From: Peptococcaceae bacterium
Lineage (GTDB): Bacteria > Bacillota > Desulfitobacteriia > Desulfitobacteriales > Desulfitobacteriaceae
Reading direction: 5' to 3'
DNA length: 42,535 bases
Assembly: GCA_031289735.1 (NCBI GenBank)
Contig: JAITOV010000113.1
Location: 1-42,535, forward strand
In this document: positions 9,218 to 19,942 of the stretch, one piece after another
How the letters are laid out: each line of letters starts with the position of its first letter
How positions within the stretch are numbered: position 1 is the first letter of the stretch
The notes under the pieces: model-generated
Databases searched by the model: none
What the model was told of the DNA's origin: nothing
The model's input: the letters and a program-made list of their open reading frames with translations, nothing else
Position numbers and translations under genes: made by a program

Positions 9218-10192
9218 CTATCGCATGAAGTCAACGAGCGACGGCTCGATCATTTGAGCGCCGATGGAGAGAGCGGCTTTGTAGATATTCTGCTGGTTCT
9301 GGAAATAGGTGATAGTTTCGGCCAAGTCCGCGTCCTGGACATTCGCCAGGTTCGTCGTCAGGTTATAGGACATGGTCTCCAGATGCTCGCTGATGGATTC
9401 CATGCGATTGCGCCGTGCGCCCAGATCCGCCCGGATACTGAGACCGTTATCGATATGACCGTCCAGGTGATCCAACATGCCACTGATCGTCACGGGTTCC
9501 GTACTGCCGGTCAAACCCAGCAGATCCTTGACCTCATCTTGTACGGCAGTGTCGTAGGGATCCGCGGCTTTCATGATCGTACTCAAGGCTTTTAGGGTCT
9601 GAAAGATATCCGCCGTGGGAAACCCCTGGGAATTCTGGGTGTATTCCTCAGAGAATACGGCGACACCGTTGACCGAGATGGGCAGGTTATTATTGCTGGC
9701 CCCGATCTGATAGCAGATGCTCTCATTATTGCCCTGCCAGGTATCGTCCCCTTCTTCCAGCGGCAGATGATCCGAGCGCGTCCCGCCGAAGATGTAACGG
9801 TTCGTGACCTTGGTATTCGCGATCAGGCGAACGTGTTCCGCCAGCTGATCGATTTCCATAGCGATTTTCTCCCGGTCCTGCGGCGTCACAGCGCCGGTGT
9901 TCGCCCCATAGACTGTCAGGTCGCGCGCTTGCTGCAGCACCGTGTTCAATTCATTGAGCATCGAATCCGTGGTATCCATGATCGTGATCGCTTCATCAGC
10001 GTTGCTCTTCCAGTTTTCCACGTTGAGCAGGGAATTTCTCAGCTGCATGACGTTCTCGATCCCGACGGGATCGTCCGAAGATTTGCTGATCTTCACGCCG
10101 CTCATTTGCTTCTGATAGGTTATCAAGCGGTTCTCCGCTGATGTCAGATTGCGTAAGAGAGCATTCGGGATCATATTATTAGTGACTCGCAC
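9218..10192 (-). CDS. flgL: Flagellar hook-associated protein 3 FlgL
   Basis: VRVTNNMIPNALLRNLTSAENRLITYQKQMSGVKISKSSDDPVGIENVMQLRNSL; GTG start at 10192 with AAGGAGGAAACGATC SD (track ORF begins earlier, at 10270). Confidence 0.94.
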   Translation of the reverse strand: MRVTNNMIPNALLRNLTSAENRLITYQKQMSGVKISKSSDDPVGIENVMQLRNSLLNVENWKSNADEAITIMDTTDSMLNELNTVLQQARDLTVYGANTGAVTPQDREKIAMEIDQLAEHVRLIANTKVTNRYIFGGTRSDHLPLEEGDDTWQGNNESICYQIGASNNNLPISVNGVAVFSEEYTQNSQGFPTADIFQTLKALSTIMKAADPYDTAVQDEVKDLLGLTGSTEPVTISGMLDHLDGHIDNGLSIRADLGARRNRMESISEHLETMSYNLTTNLANVQDADLAETITYFQNQQNIYKAALSIGAQMIEPSLVDFMR

Positions 10193-10220
10193 GATCGTTT
10201 CCTCCTTCGTTGTTCTCTTG

Positions 10221-11762
10221 TTACCTGGTAATACCCATGCCTTTGACGATGGTCTCGAGCATGTCGTCAAACATCGTGACCAGACGGGCTGCCGCGGTAT
10301 AGGACTTTTGGTACTTGACCAGGTTCGTCATTTCTTCGTCCAGATTCACACCGGAGACGGCTTCACGCTGCACCGCTAACTGATACACCAGCATTTCCTG
10401 CGCGACGGCCATCCGGTCGGCCGTCTGCACATTCACCCCGATCCCGGCGATGAATGCGTTATAGAAATCAGAGATAGAGACCGCATCCAGCGGCTTCTGT
10501 CCTGCGGCGCCGAAGACGCCTGCGCCCATCATATCCGTGAGCGCGGCCCAACCGTCCCGCAAGGAAGCGATAGCGCTCGCCACAGTAGCGTCACCGGATT
10601 TGACGACGCCTGCCGCATTGATCGCGCCGGTAGCGATGCGCAGGGGATTATCTTGGATCAATTGATTGAGCGTGATATTCGCGGCGGTAATGCCACTCGG
10701 CAGGACACCCGGCGTATCGGCGGTCACGCCATCCGTGAAGAGACTGATACCGTCCGTTTCCACGACCATACCCTGGCCGGTTTGATGCAGCGCGTTGATG
10801 GCGTTGGCGACGCCCTGGGCGATCTTATCGAGTTCGGCGCGGATCGCGGGAATATAGTTGTCGCGAACTTCGATATTCGCCAGTAACAAGCCCTTCTGGG
10901 CGCCCAGGTCAAGGTCTGTTCCGGCGATCGCCCACTGGATCATAGCGAAACCGTTGGCGTCCACACCAGCTTTTAGATGGGTCGCTTCCTGATCTTGCAC
11001 CAGCACTTGTTTCGGCACCGCGGTTTCACTCCCGATCACGAGCGTATAGGTATTGACCATGCGGTCGGTGAAACGCGGGTCGCGCTGTTCGATAACTGTG
11101 ATATTAGCAATCTTGGAGAGTTCGTCTACCAAATTATCGCGACGGTCTAATAGATCGTTCGGAAAATCTCCGACGATCTGAGCGTTCTTGATCTGCATAT
11201 TCAGTTCTTTGATCTGCTCGGCGTAGAGATTGATTTGGTCGACCTGGTTCAGGATATTATCATTGATATTTCTCTGCATATCGTCCAATTGTTGGGCTAC
11301 ATAGTGGAAGGTATCGGTCAGAGCTATAGCTCGTCCTTGTACCACAGAGCGCGCGCCCGTGTTTTCCGGGTTGGTCGCCAAGTCATTATACGCGGCCCAA
11401 AAACGATCCAGATCCCCTGAGATGCTGTATTCGCTGGATTCATTGAAGACGGTCTCGACCTTGCTGATCAAGTCCGCCCTGGATACCCAGTACTCTCCCT
11501 TGGTAAATTCCAAACGATACTGGCGATCGACGAAGACGTCGCGCGCCCGTTCGATACTTGCCACCGTTACTCCGCTGCCGAGACTGATGTCTTTGCCATT
11601 ATAGGAGATGACATACGGCAGGGTAGCCTTCATATCCGTTAGCTGACGGGAATACCCCACGGCATTGGCGTTCGCAATGTTGTGCCCCGACGTGTTCAGC
11701 GCGGACTGCTGCGTTTCCAAGGCTCGCAACGCTAATTCCAGGCCAAAAAAAGTTGGTATCAT
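10221..11762 (-). CDS. flgK: Flagellar hook-associated protein 1 FlgK
   Basis: TFFGLELALRALETQQSALNTSGHNIANANAVGYSRQLTDM; C-terminal NLDEEMTNLVKYQKSYTAAARLVTMFDDMLETIV. Confidence 0.96.
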   Translation of the reverse strand: MIPTFFGLELALRALETQQSALNTSGHNIANANAVGYSRQLTDMKATLPYVISYNGKDISLGSGVTVASIERARDVFVDRQYRLEFTKGEYWVSRADLISKVETVFNESSEYSISGDLDRFWAAYNDLATNPENTGARSVVQGRAIALTDTFHYVAQQLDDMQRNINDNILNQVDQINLYAEQIKELNMQIKNAQIVGDFPNDLLDRRDNLVDELSKIANITVIEQRDPRFTDRMVNTYTLVIGSETAVPKQVLVQDQEATHLKAGVDANGFAMIQWAIAGTDLDLGAQKGLLLANIEVRDNYIPAIRAELDKIAQGVANAINALHQTGQGMVVETDGISLFTDGVTADTPGVLPSGITAANITLNQLIQDNPLRIATGAINAAGVVKSGDATVASAIASLRDGWAALTDMMGAGVFGAAGQKPLDAVSISDFYNAFIAGIGVNVQTADRMAVAQEMLVYQLAVQREAVSGVNLDEEMTNLVKYQKSYTAAARLVTMFDDMLETIVKGMGITR

Positions 11763-11777
11763 ATGAATTAGACCCCT

Positions 11778-12260
11778 TTATATTTTTTTATCCACAAGCT
11801 TTAATTTTGCGGTATTGCGTTCTTTAGCTCCCGGCCGTCCATAGATATGATCATCCGGCTGGGTAAAGAGGCTCATCGTATAATTCATCAGTTTCAGCGC
11901 CTGATTCAGCAGCATCTTGTTGGATTCATGCATGATCTGCAATTCCTCCAGGACGCTCTTGAGTTCCTGGTGCAATTCCACCAATTCTGGATATTGCTGC
12001 GTCAATTCCGCCAGGGTCAGCCCTTCAGGATTTTCGCTATGCGAATCGATGTAACGCTTGACGCAGGAGATACGTTCCCGTTCCAGCGCGCCGGCTTCCA
12101 GGATGAATTGTTCTTCCTGAGCCACGCATTCCGCCAAAGTGGCGATATCGTTGTTGATCAGGGCGCGTTGTTTGTTTTCCGCCAAGATTTTCAACTCACA
12201 GTAGCGTTCTACCTGACGGCACAAGATCTCATTGAGTTCCGGTATCATTTCCGTAATCAT
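11778..12260 (-). CDS. flgN: Flagellar export chaperone FlgN
   Basis: 160 aa helical protein between flgM and flgK; QVERYCELKILAENKQRALINNDIATLAECVAQEEQFI is FlgN-like. Confidence 0.85.
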   Translation of the reverse strand: MITEMIPELNEILCRQVERYCELKILAENKQRALINNDIATLAECVAQEEQFILEAGALERERISCVKRYIDSHSENPEGLTLAELTQQYPELVELHQELKSVLEELQIMHESNKMLLNQALKLMNYTMSLFTQPDDHIYGRPGAKERNTAKLKLVDKKI

Positions 12261-12294
12261 ATTCTTTGTTACTCCTCTTTAAATAGCAGCGAGG

Positions 12295-12576
12295 TTATTC
12301 CGCGTTGACCGGCTGAATGATCATTTTCGCCGCGATCCGCGCCGCTTGAATCTCATATTTCCCGGAGCCGATCTGGTCACGAAGTTCCTGGACGCGTTCT
12401 TCACGCACAGACGGCAGCGCCTTGGCTTTCTGCAATAGCTCGTTAAAAACTTGCGCCTTATCGGAAACTGATACATGATCCGTGTTGGAAGCCGCGGTTT
12501 TTTTCTCCGTACGCTCCACCGGGCGAATGGCGTTAATCTGATTGATAGAGGCAACATGTTGGTTGTCGATTTTCAT
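12295..12576 (-). CDS. flgM: Anti-sigma-28 factor FlgM
   Basis: MKIDNQHVASINQINAIRPVERTEKK...DHVSVSDKAQVFNELLQKAKALPSVREERVQELRDQIGSGKYEIQAARIAAKMI. Start ATG 12576 with GGAGGTG SD. Confidence 0.94.
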   Translation of the reverse strand: MKIDNQHVASINQINAIRPVERTEKKTAASNTDHVSVSDKAQVFNELLQKAKALPSVREERVQELRDQIGSGKYEIQAARIAAKMIIQPVNAE

Positions 12577-12605
12577 AGTGCCGCACCTCCTTGCTTTCAC
12601 TGTCT

Positions 12606-12633
12606 ATATCGGAAAAACTCAGGAAATGATTTA
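12606..12633 (-). promoter_or_regulatory. Candidate sigma-28 promoter for flgM-flgN-flgK-flgL
   Basis: Minus strand TAAA-N16-TCCGATAT, 30 bp upstream of flgM ATG. Confidence 0.55.
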
Positions 12634-12766
12634 GCCAACTGCGCAGATTTGCCCATTAGTCGTGCATAGTTCAAGCCATTTTAACAAGTTGTCGGTCAAA
12701 AGAAATTATTTATCTGATTTAAGCGGTGATTTACTAGGTCTTTTGTCCTGACTTATCTGTTGATTA

Positions 12767-12795
12767 TTTAAATTTTGGGATATATTTCGTATAAT
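12767..12795 (+). promoter_or_regulatory. Candidate sigma-A promoter for motAB
   Basis: TTTAAA-N17-TATAAT on plus strand, about 200 bp upstream of motA ATG. Confidence 0.5.
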
Positions 12796-12996
12796 GTTTT
12801 TACAGAAAATGCTCGATCAGATGATTACCAGTTTTTTTATCGGCAACTGCCGTACGGATACCGCAGGATACATACCTAACGGATACATCGTCAAATGCCA
12901 TAATGATCTGAAGTGCTTGCGCAAAAATCTTAATGACCAAAAAGGAGGTGTTTCGTCCGACGCCAGCCCGATTCGGGTCCGTCGCGGCGAAAAGGC

Positions 12997-13830
12997 ATGG
13001 ATTTAACTACCATTATCGGAATCCTGACCGGAGTATTGGCTCTGTTCTTCGGCTTCATATTAGAAGGAGGGTCTCCGGGTTCCCTGTTCCACGGGACTGC
13101 CGCCCTGATCGTCTTTGGCGGTACCCTGGGCGCGGTCGCCGCCAGTTTCTCGACGGCGGATCTAAAGCGCGTCCCTAAGTGGTTGCGTATCGCTTTTTCC
13201 CGTAATGACTCCGGCGTCACGCATACGTTCGCTCAGTTGATTCATTTCGCGGAACGCGCACGCAAGGAAGGCCTGCTCTCGCTGGAGCAGGACGTCGCTT
13301 ATGTGGAAGACAAATTCACCCGTAAAGGGCTGCAATTAGTGATTGACGGCACGGACCCGGAGATCACGCGTTCGATTCTGGAGTCCCATATCACCGTATT
13401 GGAAAAACGCCACCGTGTCGGTATCCACCTCTTCGAAGCCGCCGGAGGTTTCAGCCCGACGATGGGGATCATCGGTACCGTCCTGGGACTGGTACACGTG
13501 CTGGGCAATATGGCCAATCCGGATCAGTTGTCAGGCGCGATAGCCGCGGCGTTTATCGCTACGCTATACGGCGTCTCCGCCGCGAACCTGATCTGGCTGC
13601 CTATCGCGAATAAACTGAAGCAGAAGGACCGCGCGGAAGTACAAGCCATGGAGATGACGCTGGACGGCATCCTGTCGATTCAGGCCGGTGAAAATCCGAC
13701 GATTCTGAAGGAGAAACTGAATACGCACTTGGATGGAGGACTGCAAACGATTCCACAAAAAGGAGCGGGCTATCCCGGCCGGGTCAAAACCCCAAACCAG
13801 GCCAGATCGATGCCTAATATAGCCAAATGA
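12997..13830 (+). CDS. motA: Flagellar motor stator protein MotA
   Basis: MDLTTIIGILTGVLALFFGFILEGGSPGSLFHGTAALIVFGGTLGAVAASFS...SPTMGIIGTVLGLVHVLGNMANPDQLSGAIAAAFIATLYGVSAANLIWLPIANKLK. Confidence 0.96.
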   Translation: MDLTTIIGILTGVLALFFGFILEGGSPGSLFHGTAALIVFGGTLGAVAASFSTADLKRVPKWLRIAFSRNDSGVTHTFAQLIHFAERARKEGLLSLEQDVAYVEDKFTRKGLQLVIDGTDPEITRSILESHITVLEKRHRVGIHLFEAAGGFSPTMGIIGTVLGLVHVLGNMANPDQLSGAIAAAFIATLYGVSAANLIWLPIANKLKQKDRAEVQAMEMTLDGILSIQAGENPTILKEKLNTHLDGGLQTIPQKGAGYPGRVKTPNQARSMPNIAK

Positions 13831-14627
13831 GCAGACAGAGAAGACCAGAGATGGACAAGGATGATTCCGGACGCTGGCTGCTGACGTATTCGGATTTGAT
13901 CACGCTGCTGATGATTTTCTTCATCGTGCTCTATTCGATCAGTAAAGTTGACGCCGAGAAGTTCAAGGCCGTAGCGGAGTCTTTGAATGTGTCCATGGGC
14001 AGCGGCTCAAGCGCCCAGATGAATATCAATGATATCCCCGGCGGGTACTCCATCCTGAATCCATCAGGCGAAGCCGACAGCAACGCCACGGACGATCACA
14101 AGGAAATTATGTCGATTGAAGCGATAAAGCAAAAGATTGATCAGTTTGCAGCCGATAATAATATCGAGAATCAGCTACTGAGTTCGATCGAGGAACGTGG
14201 TTTGGTCATCAGTGTACAGGATACCCTCCTGTTCGACAGCGGTTCGGCGCTGATCACCGCTAACGCGCGGGCTATTCTCGAGAAGATTGCCGTGGTTCTG
14301 TCCATCGCCCCGAATTACATGCGCGTGGAAGGACATACGGATGACTTACCGATCCATACGGAACAGTTTCCCAGTAACTGGGAGCTATCCGTGGCGCGCG
14401 CGACGAATATCGTGCAACTGATGATTAACAACGCCATCTCACCCGATCGTCTGTCCGCGACCGGCTATGGGGAATATCGGCCGCTGGTCGCCAATGATTC
14501 GGACGAAAACCGTTATCGCAACCGCCGGGTAGATCTGGTCATCCTGCGTTCGATCTATGACACAGTGGAACCGGGCAGCGCGCAAGCGCTCGGGCATCCG
14601 GTGGATCTCAGCGATCCAGCCCGCTAA
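13827..14627 (+). CDS. motB: Flagellar motor stator protein MotB (OmpA-type peptidoglycan-binding domain)
   Basis: WLLTYSDLITLLMIFFIVLYSISKVD plus VEGHTDDLPIHTEQFPSNWELSVARATNIV; 4 bp ATGA overlap with motA. Confidence 0.96.
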   Translation: MSRQRRPEMDKDDSGRWLLTYSDLITLLMIFFIVLYSISKVDAEKFKAVAESLNVSMGSGSSAQMNINDIPGGYSILNPSGEADSNATDDHKEIMSIEAIKQKIDQFAADNNIENQLLSSIEERGLVISVQDTLLFDSGSALITANARAILEKIAVVLSIAPNYMRVEGHTDDLPIHTEQFPSNWELSVARATNIVQLMINNAISPDRLSATGYGEYRPLVANDSDENRYRNRRVDLVILRSIYDTVEPGSAQALGHPVDLSDPAR

Positions 14628-15664
14628 ATACCCTGATCCAGCAGAAGCAGCGCTTGGTAAACGAGTTCTTCCGCAGCGGATATTTGTTCCGGAGAGATGA
14701 TATCCAGCGTATCCTCCGGTGTATGGTTCTTTGTCAACCACTCGCGCGCCAGCAAGGTTGCGGCCGGAATTCCGGCCCGCGTGAAACTGAGCTGGTCACT
14801 ATTATGCCCGGAGGTATCATCGGGTAAAGCGCCAAAATTCAACGCGGCGCCGGCCTGACGCAAGGCGCGAGAGGTGAGGTTATCCCCTCCCCACAAACGG
14901 AAATCTCCGGTTGTCCCGTTCCCGACTGTATCTATGTTCAGGACGGCCCGGATGGCGGATAACGGCGCGCTCGGATGAGCGATGAAGGCTTGCGAACCGT
15001 TGAAACCGCTTTCTTCGGCGCTCCAAAACGCAATCAGGAGCGTATGATGCAACAGCCGGTTCTCACGCAGCAAACGGCGTACGACCGACAGGACACAGGC
15101 GACTCCCGAGGCGTTGTCATTCGCGCCGGGATAGAGGTTGCCCTGATAGACGCCTAAATGATCATAGTGCGCGCACAGGATCAGCAGTTCTTCCGTTTGG
15201 CCGGGAAGCACGCCCAGAAGGTTGGCGCTGGGTACGCGCAGATTGTCCGCGCTGCCTAAGGTAAAGGTCAAACGACCCTGGACAAATTGTTTATGCAACG
15301 CCGGTATCGTGAAGGTGTGCGCATAACCAGCGCCCAGATCACCGCGCGGTTGCAAACCCAAAGCACTCATTTGTTTGCTCAGATAGGCGCTCGCCTGGAT
15401 CTCGCCTTTCGCTCCGGCTTCACGCCCTTGCATCAGCGGATCCGCTAAGGCCGCGATATCTTCCAGCGCCGTACGGTTCAGGATCTCCTTCCCCACCACG
15501 GAGGGAGCAACCGGCGGCGGTGGCGGCGGCAAAATCACGCCAGCTTGCGTCCCGCCGGTTAAATCAGACAAGGTTTGACTCAGCGCCTGCGGCAGAGGCG
15601 ACCAAGGCAGAAGCAGCGCCCCGAAACCCAATAGATTTTTGAGAAAAACGCGTCTGGTGTGCAT
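14624..15664 (-). CDS. M28 family metallopeptidase with Tat-type signal peptide
   Basis: N-terminus MHTRRVFLKNLLGFGALLLPW fits (S/T)RRxFLK; catalytic segments CAHYDHLGVY, GANDNASGVA, SAEESGFNGS. Confidence 0.9.
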   Translation of the reverse strand: MHTRRVFLKNLLGFGALLLPWSPLPQALSQTLSDLTGGTQAGVILPPPPPPVAPSVVGKEILNRTALEDIAALADPLMQGREAGAKGEIQASAYLSKQMSALGLQPRGDLGAGYAHTFTIPALHKQFVQGRLTFTLGSADNLRVPSANLLGVLPGQTEELLILCAHYDHLGVYQGNLYPGANDNASGVACVLSVVRRLLRENRLLHHTLLIAFWSAEESGFNGSQAFIAHPSAPLSAIRAVLNIDTVGNGTTGDFRLWGGDNLTSRALRQAGAALNFGALPDDTSGHNSDQLSFTRAGIPAATLLAREWLTKNHTPEDTLDIISPEQISAAEELVYQALLLLDQGI

Positions 15665-15767
15665 AATAACTCCCTAGTCCTTCTTCCCCAATATCTTACT
15701 TACATAATCAACATCGAATAAAACGGAGAAAGTCTCAAGTAAAAATGCCGAAAAGGAGTACACGTCT

Positions 15768-16202
15768 ATGTCTTTCCGTATTGATTCCAGCCATAAGACC
15801 GAGGTCAGCCAACCGAATATTCAACCGAGCACAACGGGCAAGCTGTTCAGCCAGACGCTGCAAAACACCCAGAAACTGCAACGCGAGGAATTGGACGCTT
15901 TCCTACAGAAAGTTGACGCTCAAGCCGCCAAGTTGGAACAATCCCTCTCGATTCGCGATCTGGCGTTATTTCGCGATATGATTAAGAAATTCCTGCGCGC
16001 GACCCTTGGGCAAAGCCATTCCCTGCTGGAAGAATCATGCTGGGATGCCTATGACCGGCCTAAAATGATGAGCCGGATCAGCAAAATTGATCAAACCTTA
16101 GACGATCTGGGCCGCGAGCTCCTGGGCAATCAGAAAGAAACGATAGATATCCTCGGCAAAATCGACGAGATCCGCGGTTTACTGATTGATCTATTCGCGT
16201 AA
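15768..16202 (+). CDS. YaaR/DUF327 family protein
   Basis: 144 aa; FLQKVDAQAAKLEQSLSIRDLALFRDMIKKFLRATLGQSHSLLEESCWDAYDRPKMMSRISKIDQTLDDLGRELL is YaaR-like. Confidence 0.75.
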   Translation: MSFRIDSSHKTEVSQPNIQPSTTGKLFSQTLQNTQKLQREELDAFLQKVDAQAAKLEQSLSIRDLALFRDMIKKFLRATLGQSHSLLEESCWDAYDRPKMMSRISKIDQTLDDLGRELLGNQKETIDILGKIDEIRGLLIDLFA

Positions 16203-16212
16203 TACCTACTGA

Positions 16213-17037
16213 ATGTCGCACACTGAGTACACCAGAAAGAAGGCGTTGCTTGTGGCTAACACAGCAGAATATACCTACGAGGATTTTATCAAACAATTTT
16301 ATCCCAAGAGCGGGCTGGATCTGCATTATTATAAACAAACGCAGATGCAGCGGCGCATTGAGAGTTTTATGCGTACGCGTTCCTTCAATGGATACCGGGA
16401 GTTTCTGCAAGCCTTGAACTCAGACGCGGAGCTATTTGACGCGTTCTTTAAACATCTGACGATCAATGTATCCCAGTTCTTTCGCGACGCCAGTCAATGG
16501 GATGTGCTGGTCAAGCAAGTCCTCCCGCTGATTGTCCAAGGAAAAACGCGTCTGAAGCTGTGGAGCGCCGGTTGCTCCAGCGGGCAGGAACCCTATTCGC
16601 TGGCCATCATGATGCGAGAGCATTTCCCCAGCGTCTCCGCCAGCATCCTGGCGACCGATATTGACAAGAACATCCTGAAGCAAGCGCAAGCCGGCGTCTA
16701 TCGGGCAGGCGACTTCAGCAGTACCCCGCCGAATCTGCTCAATAAATACTTCATCGCCCAGAACAACGCCTATCAAGTCCGGCCGGAGATTCAGCAGATG
16801 GTGACATTTCAAGCGCAGAACCTCCTGACCGACCGCTTCGGCAATGATTTCGATTTTATCGCCTGCCGCAATGTCGTGATCTATTTTACCGACGACGCCA
16901 AAGCCATGCTCTATCAGAAGTTTGCCAACGCCCTGCGCAGCGGCGGGGTGTTCTTCACCGGCAGTACGGAACGGTGCTTTGGCACGAGCGACTATGGACT
17001 GCATTCGGTGTTTACCTTCTTTTATCAGAAACGCTAG
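16213..17037 (+). CDS. cheR: CheR-type chemotaxis protein methyltransferase
   Basis: LTINVSQFFRDASQWDVL, LWSAGCSSGQEPYSLAIMM, ILATDIDKNILKQAQAGVY, DFIACRNVVIYF. Start could be GTG 16252. Confidence 0.94.
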   Translation: MSHTEYTRKKALLVANTAEYTYEDFIKQFYPKSGLDLHYYKQTQMQRRIESFMRTRSFNGYREFLQALNSDAELFDAFFKHLTINVSQFFRDASQWDVLVKQVLPLIVQGKTRLKLWSAGCSSGQEPYSLAIMMREHFPSVSASILATDIDKNILKQAQAGVYRAGDFSSTPPNLLNKYFIAQNNAYQVRPEIQQMVTFQAQNLLTDRFGNDFDFIACRNVVIYFTDDAKAMLYQKFANALRSGGVFFTGSTERCFGTSDYGLHSVFTFFYQKR

Positions 17038-17051
17038 CGCAACGGCGCGCC

Positions 17052-17088
17052 AAAAAAAGAGCCCTTGGTGTATCTAGGCTCTTTTTTT
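17052..17088. terminator. Bidirectional rho-independent terminator between cheR and eno
   Basis: AAAAAAAGAGCC-cttggtgtatcta-GGCTCTTTTTTT: perfect stem with A-tract and T-tract; genes converge on it. Confidence 0.9.
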
Positions 17089-17110
17089 GATTGGAATGAC
17101 CTCTTATGAT

Positions 17111-18409
<1,299 letters not shown>

Positions 18410-19942
18410 TTAAAACAGTGCTTGTCCGGTCATTTCAACCGGCTGTGTGATCCCTAAACATTTCAGGAGCGTCGGCGCAATATCGCACAGCGCCCCGCCG
18501 GCGCGTAATGATCCATCCGCATGCCGATCGTCCACGATGATAAACGGCACCGGGTCCGTCGTATGCGCGGTGAAGGGCAGTCCGGTCTGCACATCCTGCA
18601 TCGCTTCCACATTGCCGTGATCCGCCGTGATGAAAACCGTCCAACCCTTAGCGCGCGCGGAATCAATGATTCTGCCCAGACAACGGTCTACCGTTTCCAG
18701 CGCTTGCACTGCCGCCTTGAAGACGCCGGTATGGCCGACCATGTCCGGATTGGCAAAGTTCAGGATCGCCACATCGAACGAATGCGCTTCCATCCGGCGC
18801 AGCATTTCTGCCGTCACCTGCTCCGCGCTCATCTCCGGTTGCAGATCATAGGTCGCCACCTTCGGGGAAGGGATCAGACAACGCTCTTCTCCCGCGGAGG
18901 GTTCTTCAACCCCGCCGTTGAAAAAGAAGGTCACGTGGGCGTATTTCTCCGTCTCGGCAATACGCAGTTGGCGTAAACCCGCGGCGGAAAGCACCTCGCC
19001 AAGCGTATTCTTCAGATTTTGCGGCGGGAAAGCGACCGGCGCGCCAATCGTCACATCGTATTCCGTCAGGCAGGTAAAATGCACCTGCGGCCTGTCCGGC
19101 CGTGCGAAGCCGGGGAATTCCTGATCGACAAAGGCCCGGGTTAATTCGCGCGCCCGGTCGGCCCGGAAGTTAAAGAACAGGACACTATCTCCGTTCCGGA
19201 TACTGCCGACCGGCTGGCCCGCCTCATCGACGATCACGGTCGGCAGGACGAATTCGTCCGTCACTTGCCGGGCATACGCTTGATCGACGACGGCTAACGA
19301 CCCGGCGGCCTGCTCTCCGGCGCCGTAAACGAGCGCCCGATAACCCAGTTCCAAGCGTTCCCAGCGTTGATCGCGATCCATCGCATAATAACGGCCGCTC
19401 ACGGTAGCGATCCGGCCGATACCCAGTTCTTTGATCTTGTCCTCCGTATGCGTCAAGAATTCTTTCGCGCTCCGCGGCAGGACGTCCCGGCCATCCAGGA
19501 AGGCGTGAATGAAGACCTTGCGCAGACCGCGCTCCTTAGCCAAAGCGAGCAAAGCGAATAAATGTTCTTCATGCGAATGCACGCCGCCGTCTGAGAGCAG
19601 GCCCATCAGATGCAGCGCCGTGCCGTTACGCAACGGCACGTCCAGCGCTTCGCGCAGCACGGGGTTACGCGCCAGTTCACCGGTGCGGATCGCTTGACTG
19701 ATCCGGGTCAAATCCTGATAGACGACCCGTCCGGAACCTATATTCAAATGCCCCACTTCGGAGTTGCCCATTTGACCGGCGGGCAAGCCGACGGCTTCCC
19801 CCGAAGCCTCGATGAGCGTATGCGGATAGCGCCCTTCCAACGCGCGGAAATTCGGGGTATTGGCCACGATACACGCGTTGCCCGTTGTTTCATCACAATA
19901 TCCCCAACCGTCTAAAATCATTAAGATCAACGGCTCGTTCAA
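18410..19942 (-). CDS. gpmI: 2,3-bisphosphoglycerate-independent phosphoglycerate mutase
   Basis: PLILMILDGWGYC...GQMGNSEVGHLNIGSGRVVYQDL...DGRDVLPRSAKEF...FITADHGNVEAM. Confidence 0.97.
   Translation of the reverse strand: MNEPLILMILDGWGYCDETTGNACIVANTPNFRALEGRYPHTLIEASGEAVGLPAGQMGNSEVGHLNIGSGRVVYQDLTRISQAIRTGELARNPVLREALDVPLRNGTALHLMGLLSDGGVHSHEEHLFALLALAKERGLRKVFIHAFLDGRDVLPRSAKEFLTHTEDKIKELGIGRIATVSGRYYAMDRDQRWERLELGYRALVYGAGEQAAGSLAVVDQAYARQVTDEFVLPTVIVDEAGQPVGSIRNGDSVLFFNFRADRARELTRAFVDQEFPGFARPDRPQVHFTCLTEYDVTIGAPVAFPPQNLKNTLGEVLSAAGLRQLRIAETEKYAHVTFFFNGGVEEPSAGEERCLIPSPKVATYDLQPEMSAEQVTAEMLRRMEAHSFDVAILNFANPDMVGHTGVFKAAVQALETVDRCLGRIIDSARAKGWTVFITADHGNVEAMQDVQTGLPFTAHTTDPVPFIIVDDRHADGSLRAGGALCDIAPTLLKCLGITQPVEMTGQALF

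Noticed and set aside
12838-12845. Exact GCCGATAA on the minus strand (sigma-28 -10) farther upstream of flgM
   Set aside because: No TAAA-like -35 at 14-16 bp and it lies about 260 bp from flgM; the 12606-12633 site is better placed.
12938-12996. Strong SD-like AAAAAGGAGGTG as evidence for an upstream motA start
   Set aside because: No in-frame start codon at proper spacing; the motA frame there reads CFVRRQPDSGPSRRKG with no initiator. Kept only as part of the leader observation.
12794-13006. 70-aa ORF upstream of and overlapping motA
   Set aside because: Begins within the -10 region of the predicted promoter, has no SD and no recognisable motif; more likely untranslated leader.
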